In this document: in pieces, positions 46,016-55,982 of the stretch
How the letters are laid out: each line of letters opens with the position of its first letter
Position numbering within the stretch: position 1 is the stretch's first letter
Assembly (NCBI RefSeq): GCF_008824185.1
Contig: NZ_CP044426.1
Coordinates: 248,001-312,000 of the forward strand
Source of the DNA: Paracoccus pantotrophus
GTDB taxonomy: Bacteria; Pseudomonadota; Alphaproteobacteria; Rhodobacterales; Rhodobacteraceae
Reading direction: 5' to 3'
Length of the DNA stretch: 64,000 nucleotides
The notes under the pieces: generated by a model
What the model was told of the DNA's origin: nothing
Seen by the model: only the letters and a program-made list of their open reading frames with translations
The model's database searches: none
Position numbers and translations under genes: made by a program

Positions 46016-47140
46016 TCAGGGCGACAGCCAATGCGCGCGCAAGGCGAAATCGTGGTCCAGCAGCACCAGGTCGGCCGGGCGGCCGGGGGCCAGCGTGCCA
46101 TGGCGGTCCTGCAAGCCCAGCAAAGCGGCGGGGATGGCCGAGGCCATGCGCAAGGCCCGTTCGGGCGCGATGCCGACCTGGCCGACCAGCACGGCGATGG
46201 CCTGCGGCAGGGTCAGGTCGGCCCCGGCCAGCGTGCCGTCCGCCAGCGTCAGCCGCCCGTCATGGCGCAGCACCTTGCGGCCGCCCAGTTCCATCTCGGT
46301 CAGTCCGGTGCCGGCGAAGGCCATGCAGTCGCTGACCAGGAAGATGCCATCGAGCCGCGCCCCCAGCGCCAGCCGCATCACCGCCGGATGCACGTGGATG
46401 CCGTCGGCGATCAGACCCGCCGCCGCCTCGCCGGCCAGCACCGCGCCCACCAGCCCCGGCGCGCGGTTGCCGATCTGGCTCATGGCGTTGAACAGATGCG
46501 TGGCGCAGCGGGCGCCGGCGGCAAAGGCGGCCTGCGCCTGTTCGAAACTGCAATCGCTGTGGCCCAGGCTGACCACGGCGCCGGCCCCGGCAAGGGCGGC
46601 GATCTGCTGCGGGCTGGCCGCCTCGGGGGCCAGCGTCACCATCAGCGCCGGCAGTCGGCGGGCGGCGTCGCAAAGCCGCGCCAGATCCTCGTCCGTCATC
46701 GGCCGGATCAAAGCCGGATCATGCGCGCCCTTGCGACGCGGGTCCAGATGCGGCCCCTCCAGATGCAGGCCCAGAAAGCCCGGCACCCCTGCCTCGGCCG
46801 CGGCGATCCCCAGCGCGATGACATGGGCGGTGGCCGCTGGCGTATCGGTGATCAGCGTCGGCAGCACGCCCGCCGTGCCAAGCGCGCGATGCGCGGCGCA
46901 GATCCGGCGCAGCCCGTCCAGATCGGTCGTGCCGTCCAGCATCAGCCCGCCGCCGCCGTTCACCTGCAGGTCCAGGAAGGCCGGAGCCAGGATGCCCGAC
47001 ACCGCCCGCCGCCCCTCGGCCGGGGCCTCGGGCTCGGGCAGGATGGCGGCGATCTTGCCCGCCTCGATCACCAGCGCATGGCCGTCGAGGAAATGCGCGC
47101 CGTCGAAGATCCGCGCGCCGGTCAGAACCTCGCGCGCCAT
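46016..47140 (-). CDS. nagA: N-acetylglucosamine-6-phosphate deacetylase
   Basis: The protein has 374 residues of the amidohydrolase superfamily. Metal and substrate motifs: LDLQVNGGGG, LGLHLEGPHLDP (metal-binding glutamate), VSLGHSDCSFEQA and CATHLFNAM (histidines), and VSDCMAFAGTG (catalytic aspartate). It releases acetate from GlcNAc-6-P. It is the last gene of the nagK-gntR-SIS-nagA unit; its ATG shares one base with the stop of the SIS gene. Upstream open sequence is that SIS gene in another frame. Confidence 0.95.
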   Translation of the reverse strand: MAREVLTGARIFDGAHFLDGHALVIEAGKIAAILPEPEAPAEGRRAVSGILAPAFLDLQVNGGGGLMLDGTTDLDGLRRICAAHRALGTAGVLPTLITDTPAATAHVIALGIAAAEAGVPGFLGLHLEGPHLDPRRKGAHDPALIRPMTDEDLARLCDAARRLPALMVTLAPEAASPQQIAALAGAGAVVSLGHSDCSFEQAQAAFAAGARCATHLFNAMSQIGNRAPGLVGAVLAGEAAAGLIADGIHVHPAVMRLALGARLDGIFLVSDCMAFAGTGLTEMELGGRKVLRHDGRLTLADGTLAGADLTLPQAIAVLVGQVGIAPERALRMASAIPAALLGLQDRHGTLAPGRPADLVLLDHDFALRAHWLSP

Positions 47141-48165
47141 CACACCGTCTCCGTCACCTTGCGCAGATGCGGCGGCGTGTCGGGGTCGAAGCCGCGCCGC
47201 CGCGCCAGCCCCTCGATGAAGGCGTAGAAGCCGGCGATGGTCACCAGCGGCGCCACCAGCGGATGCAGGCCGGGGACCGAGGGCAGGGTGACGGCGCCCC
47301 CGACCTCGGTGCCGGTGACGAACACATCCGCGCCCTGCGCCGCCAGCCGCTCGGCCGTGGCCTTGAGCTGGGGCAGGGCGGCGTCCTCGATCCCCAGCGC
47401 CAGCACCGGGAAGCCGGCCTGCACGATGGCGGCCGGGCCGTGCAGCACCTCGGCGGCCGAATAGGCTTCGGCATGGATGCCCGAGGTTTCCTTGAACTTC
47501 AGCGCCGATTCGCAGGCGATGGCGAAGCTGGGGCCGCGGCCCAGCACGAAGGCCGAGCTGGCCCGCGCCAGCCGCGCCGACAAGGGCGACCAGTCCAGCC
47601 CCACGGCCTGCCCGAACGCCTCGGGCAGGGCGGCGACGGCATCCTGCAAGGCGTGATCCTCGCGCCATTCCGCCAAGAGCGACAGGCCGGCCAGCACCGA
47701 GCAGACGAAGGTCTTGGTGGCGGCGACACTTTTCTCCTCGCCCGCCTGAAGGGGCAGGCAATGGGCCGAGACCTGCGCCATCGGGCTGTCCTCGACATTG
47801 GTGATGGCGATGGACAGCGCCCCCCCTTGCCCCGAGGCGCGCATCATCTCGACCCCGTCTGGGCTGCGGCCGGATTGCGAGATGCCGATGCAGGCCGCCT
47901 TGCCCAGCCGCAGGGGCCGGCGATAGATCGAGGCGATGGAGGGGCCGACCGAGGCGACCGGCACCCCGGCCTCCAGCTCGATGGCGTATTTCAGATAGGT
48001 CGCGGCATGGTCCGAGGATCCCCGCGCCACCGTCACCACCAGGTCGGGATCCTTGCGGCGCAGGGCGCTGGCGGCGTCCGCCACCGCATCGCGCGAGCGT
48101 TCCAGGAATCGGGCGGCGGCTTCGGGGATCTCGGCCACTTCGCGCGCCATATGCGTCTGGCTCAT
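47140..48165 (-). CDS. SIS-domain glucosamine-6-phosphate deaminase-like protein
   Basis: The product is 341 residues with two SIS domains (about 35-165 and 200-330), as in the isomerase half of GlmS, but without the glutaminase domain. Motifs: VARGSSDHAATYLKY, GISQSGRSPD, and the second-domain FVLGRGPSFAIACESALKFKE, AEAYSAAEVLHGP. Together with nagA and a GlcNAc kinase it most likely acts as the deaminase turning GlcN-6-P into Fru-6-P (NagB-II type). The ATG at 48165 shares one base with the gntR stop (TGATG). Confidence 0.92.
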   Translation of the reverse strand: MSQTHMAREVAEIPEAAARFLERSRDAVADAASALRRKDPDLVVTVARGSSDHAATYLKYAIELEAGVPVASVGPSIASIYRRPLRLGKAACIGISQSGRSPDGVEMMRASGQGGALSIAITNVEDSPMAQVSAHCLPLQAGEEKSVAATKTFVCSVLAGLSLLAEWREDHALQDAVAALPEAFGQAVGLDWSPLSARLARASSAFVLGRGPSFAIACESALKFKETSGIHAEAYSAAEVLHGPAAIVQAGFPVLALGIEDAALPQLKATAERLAAQGADVFVTGTEVGGAVTLPSVPGLHPLVAPLVTIAGFYAFIEGLARRRGFDPDTPPHLRKVTETV

Positions 48166-48932
48166 CACGGGTTCCTTTCGCCTTCCGGGGCAAGTTTCAG
48201 TTCCACGGCGAAGTCATAGGCATCGCCGCGATAGAGCGAGCGGGTGAACTCGACCACCTTGCCCGAGGGCAGGTAGGAGATGCGTTCGATCCTGAGCCCG
48301 GCCACGCCGGGGCTGACGCCCAAGAGTTCGGCGTCCTTGGCGTTCAGGTTCGCGGCCGAGATGCGCTGCACCGCCCGCACCGGCCGCAGCCCGCGATCCT
48401 GCAGCACCGCGTAAAGCGAATCGGTGACGCCTTCGGGATCGGGCAGGATCGCCTGCGACAGCGAGGCGCGCTCGATGGCCAGCGGCACCCCGTCCGAGCT
48501 GCGCACCCGTTCCAGCCGCGCCACCTTCTCGCCGACGCCCAGTCCCAGCGCCATCACCTCTTCGGGCGCCGGGGCGTGCAACCCGCGGGCGATCCAGCGG
48601 CTTTCGACGCTGCGGCCGCGCCGGGCCATGTCCTCGGTGAAGGAGGTCAGAAGCGACAGCGCCTGCTCCAGCTTCTCGACTTTCGGCGCCACGAAGGTGC
48701 CCGAGCCGCGCTTCTGCACCAGCTGCCCCGAGGCGACCAGCTCCGCCACCCCCTTGCGCACGGTGACGCGCGACAGGCCGGTCATCGCCGCCAGCTCGCG
48801 CTCGGACGGCAGGCTGTCGCCGGGTTGCAGCCGCCCCGAGGCGATGGCCTCGGCGATCAGCCGGTGCAGTTGCAGGTAAAGCGGCCCGCCGCCGGTTTCC
48901 TCGAAGGCCTCGGGGGTGAACAGCTCGCCCAT
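48165..48932 (-). CDS. GntR/HutC-family regulator of amino-sugar genes
   Basis: The product is 255 residues. Winged helix at about residues 15-80 (YLQLHRLIAEAIASGRLQPGDSLPSERELA, LSRVTVRKGVAELVASG), then a UTRA ligand-binding domain (about 95-250, with LERVRSSDGVPLAIERASL and VVEFTRSLYRGDAYDF). It resembles NagR/DasR/PhnF-type repressors; the ligand is probably a phosphorylated amino sugar. It likely binds the repeated sites at 49787 and 49877 that separate its operon from murQ. Its ATG shares a base with the upstream kinase stop. Confidence 0.93.
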   Translation of the reverse strand: MGELFTPEAFEETGGGPLYLQLHRLIAEAIASGRLQPGDSLPSERELAAMTGLSRVTVRKGVAELVASGQLVQKRGSGTFVAPKVEKLEQALSLLTSFTEDMARRGRSVESRWIARGLHAPAPEEVMALGLGVGEKVARLERVRSSDGVPLAIERASLSQAILPDPEGVTDSLYAVLQDRGLRPVRAVQRISAANLNAKDAELLGVSPGVAGLRIERISYLPSGKVVEFTRSLYRGDAYDFAVELKLAPEGERNP

Positions 48933-49764
48933 CACGCCTCCTGCCGGGCCAGATGCAGTGCCCCGTCGAGGCCCGAGCCCCTGGGCGGCTGGATGGGCCA
49001 CAGCCCCTGCAGCCGGGCGGCGTAATGCGGGCCGAGCCCGCCCAGGAACACCACCGGCAGGTCGCGGCCGGCTTGCAGCCTGTCGATCATGGCGCGGATC
49101 TCGGCCACGGCCGCGGCAAAGATGCGCTCGCCCGCCGGGTCGGTGCCGGCAATGATGCGCGGCGCGAATTGCGCGAATTCGGCCGGCCGGGCGCGGAAGC
49201 CGAAGGAGATCACCCCCTCGATCCCGCCCAGCTCGTCCAGCACGGCTTGCAGCAGCGGGGTCATCGGCGCGAAGCCGTCCTCGGCGCGCAGGGCCTCGGC
49301 CAGCAGCGCCCGGCCCAGCACCGCGCCGCTGCCCTCGTCGCCCAGGACGAAGCCGCGCCCGCCATATTGCCGCATCGCGCCGCCGATCTGCACCGCGAAG
49401 ACCGAGCCGGTGCCCATGGCGGCGACGATGCCGTCCCCGCCCCCAGCGCGCCGGTGGCGGCGGTCACCGCATCGGTGACGATGCGCGTGCGGCGAAAGGG
49501 CAGCATGGCCTGCAGGCTGCGGGCGGCGGCGGTGACATTGGCGCCGGCCAGGCCAAGCACGGCGGTCAGCTCGTCCAGATGGCCCTGTCCGGCGTCCTGA
49601 AGCGCGGCGCGGGCGGCGGCGAGGATGTTGGCGCAGGCCCCCTCGGTCTCGACCGAGATATTGGCCGGCCCGGCCGCGCCCTGGCCGATGATCCGGCCCG
49701 CGCCGTCCGCGATGGCAGCGCGGCAGCCGGTTCCCCCTCCGTCTATGCCCAGGAAATATGACAT
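48932..49764 (-). pseudogene. BadF/NagK-type N-acetylglucosamine kinase gene with a frameshift
   Basis: The N-terminal half (MSYFLGIDGGGTGCRAAIAD onward) and the C-terminal half (DGIVAAMGTGSVFAVQ onward) are in different frames. They join at about 49433-49445 in the run GGGGGCGGGG (minus strand), where one G appears to be missing. With it restored the product would be 277 residues of the BadF/BadG/NagK ATPase family, with phosphate loops DGGGTG and MGTGS, the usual GlcNAc kinase of such operons. As written, translation ends near 49261. Either a true mutation or a sequencing error in a G-run. Start at 49764. Confidence 0.85.
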
Positions 49765-49786
49765 GGCGACTCCCTTTGGCTGCACG

Positions 49787-49807
49787 ATACCAAAACAATA
49801 CCAAAAC
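49787..49807. promoter_or_regulatory. Probable GntR operator, copy 1
   Basis: Two direct copies of ATACCAAAAC are spaced 11 bp start-to-start, one helical turn apart. The site lies 23 bp upstream of the kinase ATG. The core CCAAAACAATACCA recurs inverted in copy 2 near murQ. Confidence 0.7.
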
Positions 49808-49876
49808 GGAAGAGCTATTTTCGCAATCGCCACAAAATGCCAATTCTGGCGAATATTGAAGAAGGGTCTTTACAAG

Positions 49877-49894
49877 TGGTATTGTTTTGGCATT
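49877..49894. promoter_or_regulatory. Probable GntR operator, copy 2
   Basis: TGGTATTGTTTTGGCATT is the reverse complement of the copy 1 core (14 identical bases, CCAAAACAATACCA). It lies 24 bp upstream of the murQ ATG. The two copies lie nearly symmetrically about the centre of the divergent region, one per operon. Confidence 0.7.
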
Positions 49895-49917
49895 ATCGAT
49901 GGGACAGGGGGAATCAC

Positions 49918-50796
49918 ATGACCGCATCCGGCACCGAGGCAAGGCATCCGGCATCCGCAGGGCTTCACGCCCGTCCGGGCGGCGAGGTGCTGCGCGTCCT
50001 TCTGGAGGCGCAGGTCGCGGCGCTGGCTGCGTTGCAGCCCGCCTTGCCGGCGCTGGAACGCGCGGCCGAGGCCGCAGCAGGGGCGCTGCGCCGGGGCGGC
50101 AAGCTCGGCTATGCCGGGGCCGGTTCCTCGGGGCTGATGGCGCTGGCGGATTGCCTGGAACTGGCCGGCACCTTCGGCATCGCGCCGGAGCGCACGCCGA
50201 TGATGTTCGCCGGCGGTACCGAGGCGCTTTTGCACCTGCAAGGCAGCGTCGAGGACGACCCGCGGCTTGCGCTGGCCGATCTGGACCGTTCGGGGCTAGC
50301 GGCGGGGGACGTGCTTCTGTGCCTCTCGGCCTCGGGGCGGACGCCCTATGCGCTGGCGATCTGCGCGGCGGCGCAGGAGCGGGGCGTGACCGTCGCCGGC
50401 CTTGCCAATGTGGCGGGCTCGGCCCTGCTGGAACGCGCCGATATCCCGGTGCTGATCGAGACCGGGGCCGAGGTGGTTTCGGGCTCGACCCGCATGGGGG
50501 CGGCCACGGCGCAGAAGGTGGCGCTGAACATGCTGTCGGTGCTGGTGGCGATCCGGCTGGGCCATGTCCATGACGGCTACATGGTCAATCTGGTGGCCGA
50601 CAATATCAAGCTGGTGGACCGCGCCGCCCGCATCGTCGCCGCCGTGGCCGGGGTCGGGCGCGACGCGGCCGAGGCGGCGCTGTCGCATACCGGCGGCGCG
50701 GTCAAGCCCGCCATCCTGGTCGCGCGCGGCACGGCGCCCGACGCGGCCCGGGCGCGGCTGGCCGAAACCGGGGGCCTGCTGGCCCCGCTGATCTGA
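49918..50796 (+). CDS. murQ: N-acetylmuramic acid 6-phosphate etherase
   Basis: The product is 292 residues with one SIS fold. Motifs: GYAGAGSSGLMALADCLEL, CLSASGRTPYAL, and ETGAEVVSGSTRMGAATAQKVALNMLS, with the conserved glutamate of MurQ. It cleaves the D-lactyl ether of MurNAc-6-P to give GlcNAc-6-P, which NagA and the SIS deaminase of the divergent operon can process. No dedicated MurNAc/anhydroMurNAc kinase gene (anmK, amgK) is seen nearby. ABC transporter genes follow on the same strand. Confidence 0.95.
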   Translation: MTASGTEARHPASAGLHARPGGEVLRVLLEAQVAALAALQPALPALERAAEAAAGALRRGGKLGYAGAGSSGLMALADCLELAGTFGIAPERTPMMFAGGTEALLHLQGSVEDDPRLALADLDRSGLAAGDVLLCLSASGRTPYALAICAAAQERGVTVAGLANVAGSALLERADIPVLIETGAEVVSGSTRMGAATAQKVALNMLSVLVAIRLGHVHDGYMVNLVADNIKLVDRAARIVAAVAGVGRDAAEAALSHTGGAVKPAILVARGTAPDAARARLAETGGLLAPLI

Positions 50797-50844
50797 TTGC
50801 AACCGGAGGGTCCGCGAGAGACCCGATGCCGAAGGGAGAAGACC

Positions 50845-52104
50845 ATGACCAAGACCATCCGCCTGGCGCTGCTGGCCAGCACCCTGCTGGGCAGCGCCGC
50901 CTGGGCCCAGGACGTGACGCTGACCATCGAAAGCTGGCGCAACGACGACCTTGCCATCTGGCAGGAAAAGATCATCCCGGCCTTCGAGGCGGCCAATCCC
51001 GGCATCAAGATCAATTTCGCGCCCTCGGCGCCGCCGGAATACAACGCGGTGCTGAATTCCAAGCTGGATGCGGGCTCGGCGGGCGATCTGATCACCTGCC
51101 GGCCCTTCGACGCCTCGCTGGAGCTGTTCAAGAAGGGCAAGCTGGCCGATCTGAGCGACCTGGCGGCGATGGCGAATTTCTCGGACGTGGCGAAATCGGC
51201 CTGGCAGACCGATGACGGCGCCCAGACCTTCTGCGTGCCGATGGCCTCGGTCATCCATGGCTTCATCTACAACAAGACCGCCTTCGAGGAACTGGGCCTG
51301 GTGCCGCCCAAGACCGAGGCGGAGTTCTTTGCCCTGCTCGACAAGATCAAGGAGGATGGCAGCTATATCCCGATGGCCATGGGCACGGCGGACCAGTGGG
51401 AGGCCGCGACCATGGGCTACCAGAATATCGGCCCGAACTACTGGCAGGGCGAGGAAGGCCGCAAGGCGCTGATCGAGGGCACGCAAAAGCTGACCGACGA
51501 GCCTTGGGTCGCGCCCTTCCGCCAGCTGGCGAAATGGAAGGACTACCTGGGCGACGGGTTCGAGGCGCAGACCTATCCCGACAGCCAGAACCTGTTCACC
51601 CTGGGCCGCGCCGCCATCTATCCGGCCGGATCCTGGGAGATCGGCGTCTTCGGCCCGCAGATCGGCGGCGCCTTCGAGATGGGTGCGTTTCCGCCGCCGG
51701 TCCCGGCCGAGGGCGATACCTGCCATATCAGCGACCATACCGATATCGCCCTGGGGATGAATGCCGCGACGAAGCACCCGGAAGAAGCGCGGAAATTCCT
51801 GGAATGGGTCGGCTCGTCGGAATTCGCCTCGCTTTATGCCAATGCGCTGCCGGGCTTCTTCTCGCTGAATTCGGCGCCGGTCGAGATGGAAGACCCGCTG
51901 GCGAAGGAATTCGTCGGCTGGCGCGAAAGCTGCGAGCCGACCATCCGCTCGACCTACCAGATCCTGTCGCGGGGCACGCCGAACCTGGAGAACGAGACCT
52001 GGACCGCCTCGGCCAATGTCATCACCGGCGCCGAGACGCCCGAGGCCGCGGCCGAGCGGCAGCAGCAGGGCCTGGCCGCGTGGTACGCGCCGCAGCAGAA
52101 GTGA
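50845..52104 (+). CDS. ABC transporter sugar-binding protein (CUT1 type)
   Basis: The precursor is 419 residues with a signal peptide ending WAQ (about residue 22). It is a family 1 solute-binding protein (LTIESWRNDDLAIWQEKIIPAFEAANPGIKI near the N-terminus, VIHGFIYNKTAFEELGL in the hinge-proximal part). Located between murQ and two CUT1 permeases, so it probably binds an amino sugar or a peptidoglycan- or chitin-derived disaccharide. GGGAGAAG precedes the ATG. Two strong stem-loops follow the gene. Confidence 0.92.
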   Translation: MTKTIRLALLASTLLGSAAWAQDVTLTIESWRNDDLAIWQEKIIPAFEAANPGIKINFAPSAPPEYNAVLNSKLDAGSAGDLITCRPFDASLELFKKGKLADLSDLAAMANFSDVAKSAWQTDDGAQTFCVPMASVIHGFIYNKTAFEELGLVPPKTEAEFFALLDKIKEDGSYIPMAMGTADQWEAATMGYQNIGPNYWQGEEGRKALIEGTQKLTDEPWVAPFRQLAKWKDYLGDGFEAQTYPDSQNLFTLGRAAIYPAGSWEIGVFGPQIGGAFEMGAFPPPVPAEGDTCHISDHTDIALGMNAATKHPEEARKFLEWVGSSEFASLYANALPGFFSLNSAPVEMEDPLAKEFVGWRESCEPTIRSTYQILSRGTPNLENETWTASANVITGAETPEAAAERQQQGLAAWYAPQQK

Positions 52105-52110
52105 CGGCCT

Positions 52111-52156
52111 GCCGGGCCTGACGGCCCGGCGGCGGCGGGGGGCCTTCTGCCCCCCG
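52111..52156 (+). terminator. Two stem-loops between binding-protein and permease genes
   Basis: First GCCGGGCC-TGAC-GGCCCGGC (52111-52130, perfect 8 bp), then CGGGGGGC...GCCCCCCG (52136-52156, 8 bp). No T-tract. Such stems after a binding-protein gene usually protect its mRNA from 3' decay and lower permease expression, as in malE-malF; here that is inference. Confidence 0.65.
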
Positions 52157-52165
52157 CACCCCCGA

Positions 52166-52187
52166 GGGTATTTTTCAAACGGAGAAG
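52166..52187 (+). repeat. Degenerate copy of the 22-bp intergenic element (copy E)
   Basis: GGGTATTT-TTC-AAACGGAGAAG keeps 17 of the 19 constrained bases of the element seen near 14, 18 and 23 kb. The GGAGAAGGAGG end also supplies the ribosome site for the permease at 52197. Confidence 0.7.
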
Positions 52188-52196
52188 GAGGGCGTC

Positions 52197-53114
52197 ATGG
52201 CGCAGCGGAAAGCGTTTCGCTGGCATATCGCGGTGTTTCTTGCCCCCGCGGTGCTGGTCTATACCGCCATCATGATCGTGCCGCTGTTCGGGACGCTGAA
52301 CCTGTCGCTGTTCAATACCGGCGAGGAGGGGCGGGTCTTCGTGGGCCTGCGGAACTTTGCCACGCTGTTCGGCGATCCGCGCTGGTCGGCGAGCTTCTGG
52401 AACGCGCTGGGCAACAATGCCTGGTTCTTCCTGGTGCACATGCTGGTGCAGAACCCGGTCGGCGTGGCGCTGGCGGCGCTGCTGAGCTCGCCGCGGCTGC
52501 GGGGGGCGGCGTTTTATCGCACCGCCATCTTCATCCCGACCATCCTGAGCTTCGTCATCGTCGGCTTCGTCTGGAAGCTGATCCTGTCGCCGATCTGGGG
52601 CATCGCGCCCGGCATGCTGGACGCCGTCGGGCTGAAGTCGCTGTTCGCGCCCTGGCTGGGCCGCGAGGGTACGGCGCTGACCACGCTGGCGCTGATCTCG
52701 GTCTGGCAGTTCGTCGGCATCCCGATGATGCTGATCTATGCCGCGCTGCTCGCGATCCCCGACGAGGTGATCGAGGCGGCCGAGATGGACGGCGTCACCG
52801 GCTGGTCGCAGTTCTGGAAGATCAAGCTGCCGCTGATCCTGCCTTCGATCGGCATCATCTCGATCCTGACCTTCGTCGGCAATTTCAACGCCTTCGACCT
52901 GATCTATGTGACGCAAGGCGCGCTGGCGGGGCCGAATTTCTCGACCGATATCCTGGGGACGTTCCTTTACCGCACTTTCTTCGGTTTCCAGTTGCAGATC
53001 GGCGATCCGCATATGGGCGCGACCATCGCCACCGCCATGTTCGGCATCATCCTGCTGGGCGTCAGCTTCTACCTGTTCGCCATCCAGCGCCGGCTGCGCC
53101 GCTATCAGTTCTGA
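52197..53114 (+). CDS. ABC transporter permease (UgpA/MalF type)
   Basis: The product is 305 residues with six hydrophobic segments. The EAA loop is visible as EVIEAAEMDGVTGWSQFWKIKLPLI, the contact site for the ATPase. It is one of two inner-membrane subunits of the CUT1 importer encoded here. GGAGAAGGAGG lies directly before the ATG. Confidence 0.94.
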   Translation: MAQRKAFRWHIAVFLAPAVLVYTAIMIVPLFGTLNLSLFNTGEEGRVFVGLRNFATLFGDPRWSASFWNALGNNAWFFLVHMLVQNPVGVALAALLSSPRLRGAAFYRTAIFIPTILSFVIVGFVWKLILSPIWGIAPGMLDAVGLKSLFAPWLGREGTALTTLALISVWQFVGIPMMLIYAALLAIPDEVIEAAEMDGVTGWSQFWKIKLPLILPSIGIISILTFVGNFNAFDLIYVTQGALAGPNFSTDILGTFLYRTFFGFQLQIGDPHMGATIATAMFGIILLGVSFYLFAIQRRLRRYQF

Positions 53115-53124
53115 GGGGAGAGCC

Positions 53125-53964
53125 ATGAGCCAAGCCCGCCATTCCACCGCCCGCAGCCTGGCCGCCCATGCCGTGCTGATCCTTTACACGGTGATCGCGC
53201 TGTTCCCGGTCTTCGTCGTGGTCATCAACAGCTTCAAGACCCGCCGGGCGATATTCGCCGATCCGCTGGCCGTGCCGGGGCCGGAAAGCTTCGACCTGGT
53301 CGGCTATCGCACGGTGCTGGCGCAGGGGGATTTCGTCCTCTACTTCCAGAACTCGCTGATCGTGACCGTGGCCAGCCTGTTCTTCGTGCTGCTGTTCGGC
53401 GCCATGGCAGCCTTTGCCCTGTCGGAATACCGCTTTCGCGGCAATATGCTGATGGGGCTGTATCTGGCGCTGGGGATCATGATCCCGATCCGGCTGGGCA
53501 CCGTCGCCATATTGCAGATGATGGTGGCCTCGGGGCTGGTCAACACGCTGACGGCGTTGGTGCTGGTCTATACCGCGCAGGGGCTGCCGCTGGCGGTGTT
53601 CATCCTGTCCGAGTTCATGCGCGGCGTCTCGGACGATCTGAAGAATGCCGGGCGCATCGACGGGCTGTCGGAATACACCATCTTCTTCCGGCTGGTGCTG
53701 CCGCTGGTGCGGCCGGCCATGGCCACCGTCGCCGTCTTCACCATGATCCCGATCTGGAACGACCTGTGGTTCCCGCTGATTCTGGCGCCGAGCGAGGCGA
53801 CCAAGACCGTCACCCTGGGCAGCCAGGTCTTCATCGGCCAGTTCGTCACCAACTGGAACGCCGTGCTGGCGGCGCTGAGCCTCGCCATCCTGCCGGTGCT
53901 GGTGCTTTACCTGATCTTCTCGCGCCAGCTGATCCGCGGCATCACCGCCGGCGCCGTCAAATGA
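53125..53964 (+). CDS. ABC transporter permease (UgpE/MalG type)
   Basis: The product is 279 residues with six hydrophobic segments. The EAA-like loop is DDLKNAGRIDGLSEYTIFFRLVLPLVRP. It pairs with the upstream permease to form the channel. Ten bases separate it from that gene; GGGGAGAG precedes the ATG. Confidence 0.94.
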   Translation: MSQARHSTARSLAAHAVLILYTVIALFPVFVVVINSFKTRRAIFADPLAVPGPESFDLVGYRTVLAQGDFVLYFQNSLIVTVASLFFVLLFGAMAAFALSEYRFRGNMLMGLYLALGIMIPIRLGTVAILQMMVASGLVNTLTALVLVYTAQGLPLAVFILSEFMRGVSDDLKNAGRIDGLSEYTIFFRLVLPLVRPAMATVAVFTMIPIWNDLWFPLILAPSEATKTVTLGSQVFIGQFVTNWNAVLAALSLAILPVLVLYLIFSRQLIRGITAGAVK

Positions 53965-53989
53965 TCCGTCTTGCAGCAAGGAGATCCCG

Positions 53990-54978
<989 letters not shown>

Positions 54979-54982
<4 letters not shown>

Positions 54983-55866
54983 ATCACCACGACGCCCGAA
55001 TGCTTGGCCTTGTGCTCGGGCTCGACATGGATGGTGATCAGCGCGCCGGGCAGCTTGCGCCGGAGCGCCTGTTCGATGCGGTCGCAGATGTCGTGGGCGG
55101 CATCGACCGTGGTCTGGCCGTCCACCACCAGGTGGAAGTCGATGAAGGTGCGCGGCCCGGCGTGGCGGGTGCGCAGGTCATGCGCCTCGATGGCGCCGGC
55201 TGCGGCGCCCGAGATGGTGGCGCGGATCTCGGCCAGCGTGTCCTCGGACACCGCCTCGTCCATCAGCCCCGAGAGCGAGCTGGCCATGACCTTCCAGCCC
55301 GACCACAGGATGTTCAGCGCGACCAGTGCCGCCAGCGCCGGGTCCAGCACCGCCCAGCCGGTGGCGACCGCCAGCGCCACGCCGGCCACCACGCCCACGG
55401 ACGAGACCACGTCCGACAGCAGGTGCCGCCCGTCCGCGACCAGCGCCGGCGATTTCAACCGCCGGCCGCGGCTGATCAGCAGCCAGCACCACAGCCCGTT
55501 GATGAGGCTGGCGAGGCCGTTGACCAGCAACCCCTCGACCGGGGCGTCCAGCATGCGCGGATTCTGGAAACCGTGCCAGGCCTCGCGCAGGATCAGCAAC
55601 GCGGCAACGATGATCATCACCCCCTCCAGCACGGCGCTGAAGAACTCGGCCTTGTGATGGCCATAGGGATGGCCGCGGTCGGCGGGCTTGGCCGCGACCC
55701 GGATCGCGATTAGCGCGGCGACGGCGGTGGCCACGTTCACCGTGCTTTCCAGCGCATCCGACAGCAGCGCGACCGAGCCGGTCAGCCACCAGGCTAGGGC
55801 CTTGAGCGCCAGAACGACCAGCCCGACGAGGATGCTGCCAAGGGCGATCTTTTCGGTCGCGGACAT
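54979..55866 (-). CDS. Cation diffusion facilitator (CDF) metal transporter
   Basis: The protein has 295 residues with six transmembrane helices. Metal-site motifs lie in LLSDALESTVNVATA (helix 2 Asp) and DGRHLLSDVVSSVGV (helix 5 His and Asp). HPYGHHKAEFF is the family loop signature. The C-terminal cytoplasmic domain follows (FIDFHLVVDGQTTVDAAHDICDRIE). It exports divalent metal by proton antiport; zinc, iron, cobalt and manganese are all possible. Its stop overlaps the ABC ATPase stop. Confidence 0.94.
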
Positions 55867-55982
55867 GGGCGCTTCCTTTTCCGAATCCGTCGCGCCGGGG
55901 TTTTAGCCGGGATGGCGTCCATGGCCAACCGGCCTTGCGGGAAAGTTGCGTGTCGCGGGAAAGGGGTAAGCGAGGGCCCCGG

